A stretch of DNA of 64,000 nucleotides from Pseudoselenomonas ruminantium (GTDB lineage Bacteria; Bacillota; Negativicutes; Selenomonadales; Selenomonadaceae), in NCBI GenBank assembly GCA_015058655.1, contig SVBX01000008.1, positions 60,723 through 124,722 of the forward strand, in the 5' to 3' direction. Position numbers and translations under genes: made by a program. The stretch's first letter is position 1. Every line of letters starts with the position of its first letter. Shown here in pieces: positions 63,958-64,000 of this stretch. The notes under the pieces are model-generated. The model ran no database searches, was not told the origin of the DNA, and was given only the letters and a program-made list of their open reading frames with translations.

Positions 63958-64000
63958 CTCGCCCCTATAAGGGGTTAATACAGGCCAGCGTCTCAAGGCG

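Overview
The window looks like chromosome of a Negativicutes bacterium, most likely Selenomonas or a near relative. Gene content and order are Firmicutes-like: a DUF1934-argS-rpoE(delta)-pyrG run, an mfd-to-ftsH run ordered as in Bacillus, and cdaA-cdaR-glmM. The sporulation genes that normally sit in the mfd-ftsH run are absent. A Na+-pumping decarboxylase pair and a PPi-type phosphofructokinase fit an anaerobic fermenter. Coding DNA is fairly GC-rich, SD sequences are strong, and TTG starts are frequent. The lineage call is inference; no 16S gene is present.

Layout. 0-5.1 kb: an M18 aminopeptidase, a small HExxH protein, an AlbA_2/HTH regulator with an operator-like inverted repeat, then an AT-rich accessory stretch with small unknown genes and a broken HNH endonuclease. 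5.1-12.1 kb: Pit phosphate transporter with its DUF47 partner, an aminotransferase, aspartokinase, and a uracil permease overlapping an RluA-family pseudouridine synthase. 12.2-26.2 kb (minus strand): SppA-like peptidase/dinB, then ftsH, hpt, tilS, an S1 protein, divIC, a zinc-ribbon protein, a lipid-type glycosyltransferase, an SDR, HU, a YabN-type methylase and mfd. 26.6-36.1 kb: an anion permease; the DUF1934-argS-rpoE-pyrG operon; divergent lgt, a decayed AdoMet-decarboxylase paralog, and a CBS-domain protein.

36.1-41.0 kb: a two-component system and guaB, with two copies of a MITE-like repeat. One copy supplies the guaB stop codon. Upstream of guaB is a separately promoted and terminated RNA of about 200 nt that I cannot assign. 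A tRNA-Pro gene follows. 41.1-54.9 kb: cheX and a REC-CheC fusion; then rpoC, rpoB, rplL, rplJ (with L10 leader), rplA, rplK, nusG, secE, rpmG and four tRNA genes, all on the minus strand. rpoBC has its own promoter and an attenuator-like leader, and is separated from rplJL by a terminator and a decayed nucleotidyltransferase. 55-64 kb: PPi-PFK, Na+-pump beta and gamma subunits, a CbiK-type chelatase, glmM, a FAD oxidoreductase, cdaR and cdaA.

The strongest leads for something undescribed are the orphan RNA at 40430-40635; a near-identical operator/promoter module in front of three envelope or core operons (DUF1934-argS-rpoE-pyrG, lgt, cdaA); the AdoMet-decarboxylase relative lacking its pyruvoyl serine; and the MITE insertion exactly at the guaB stop.
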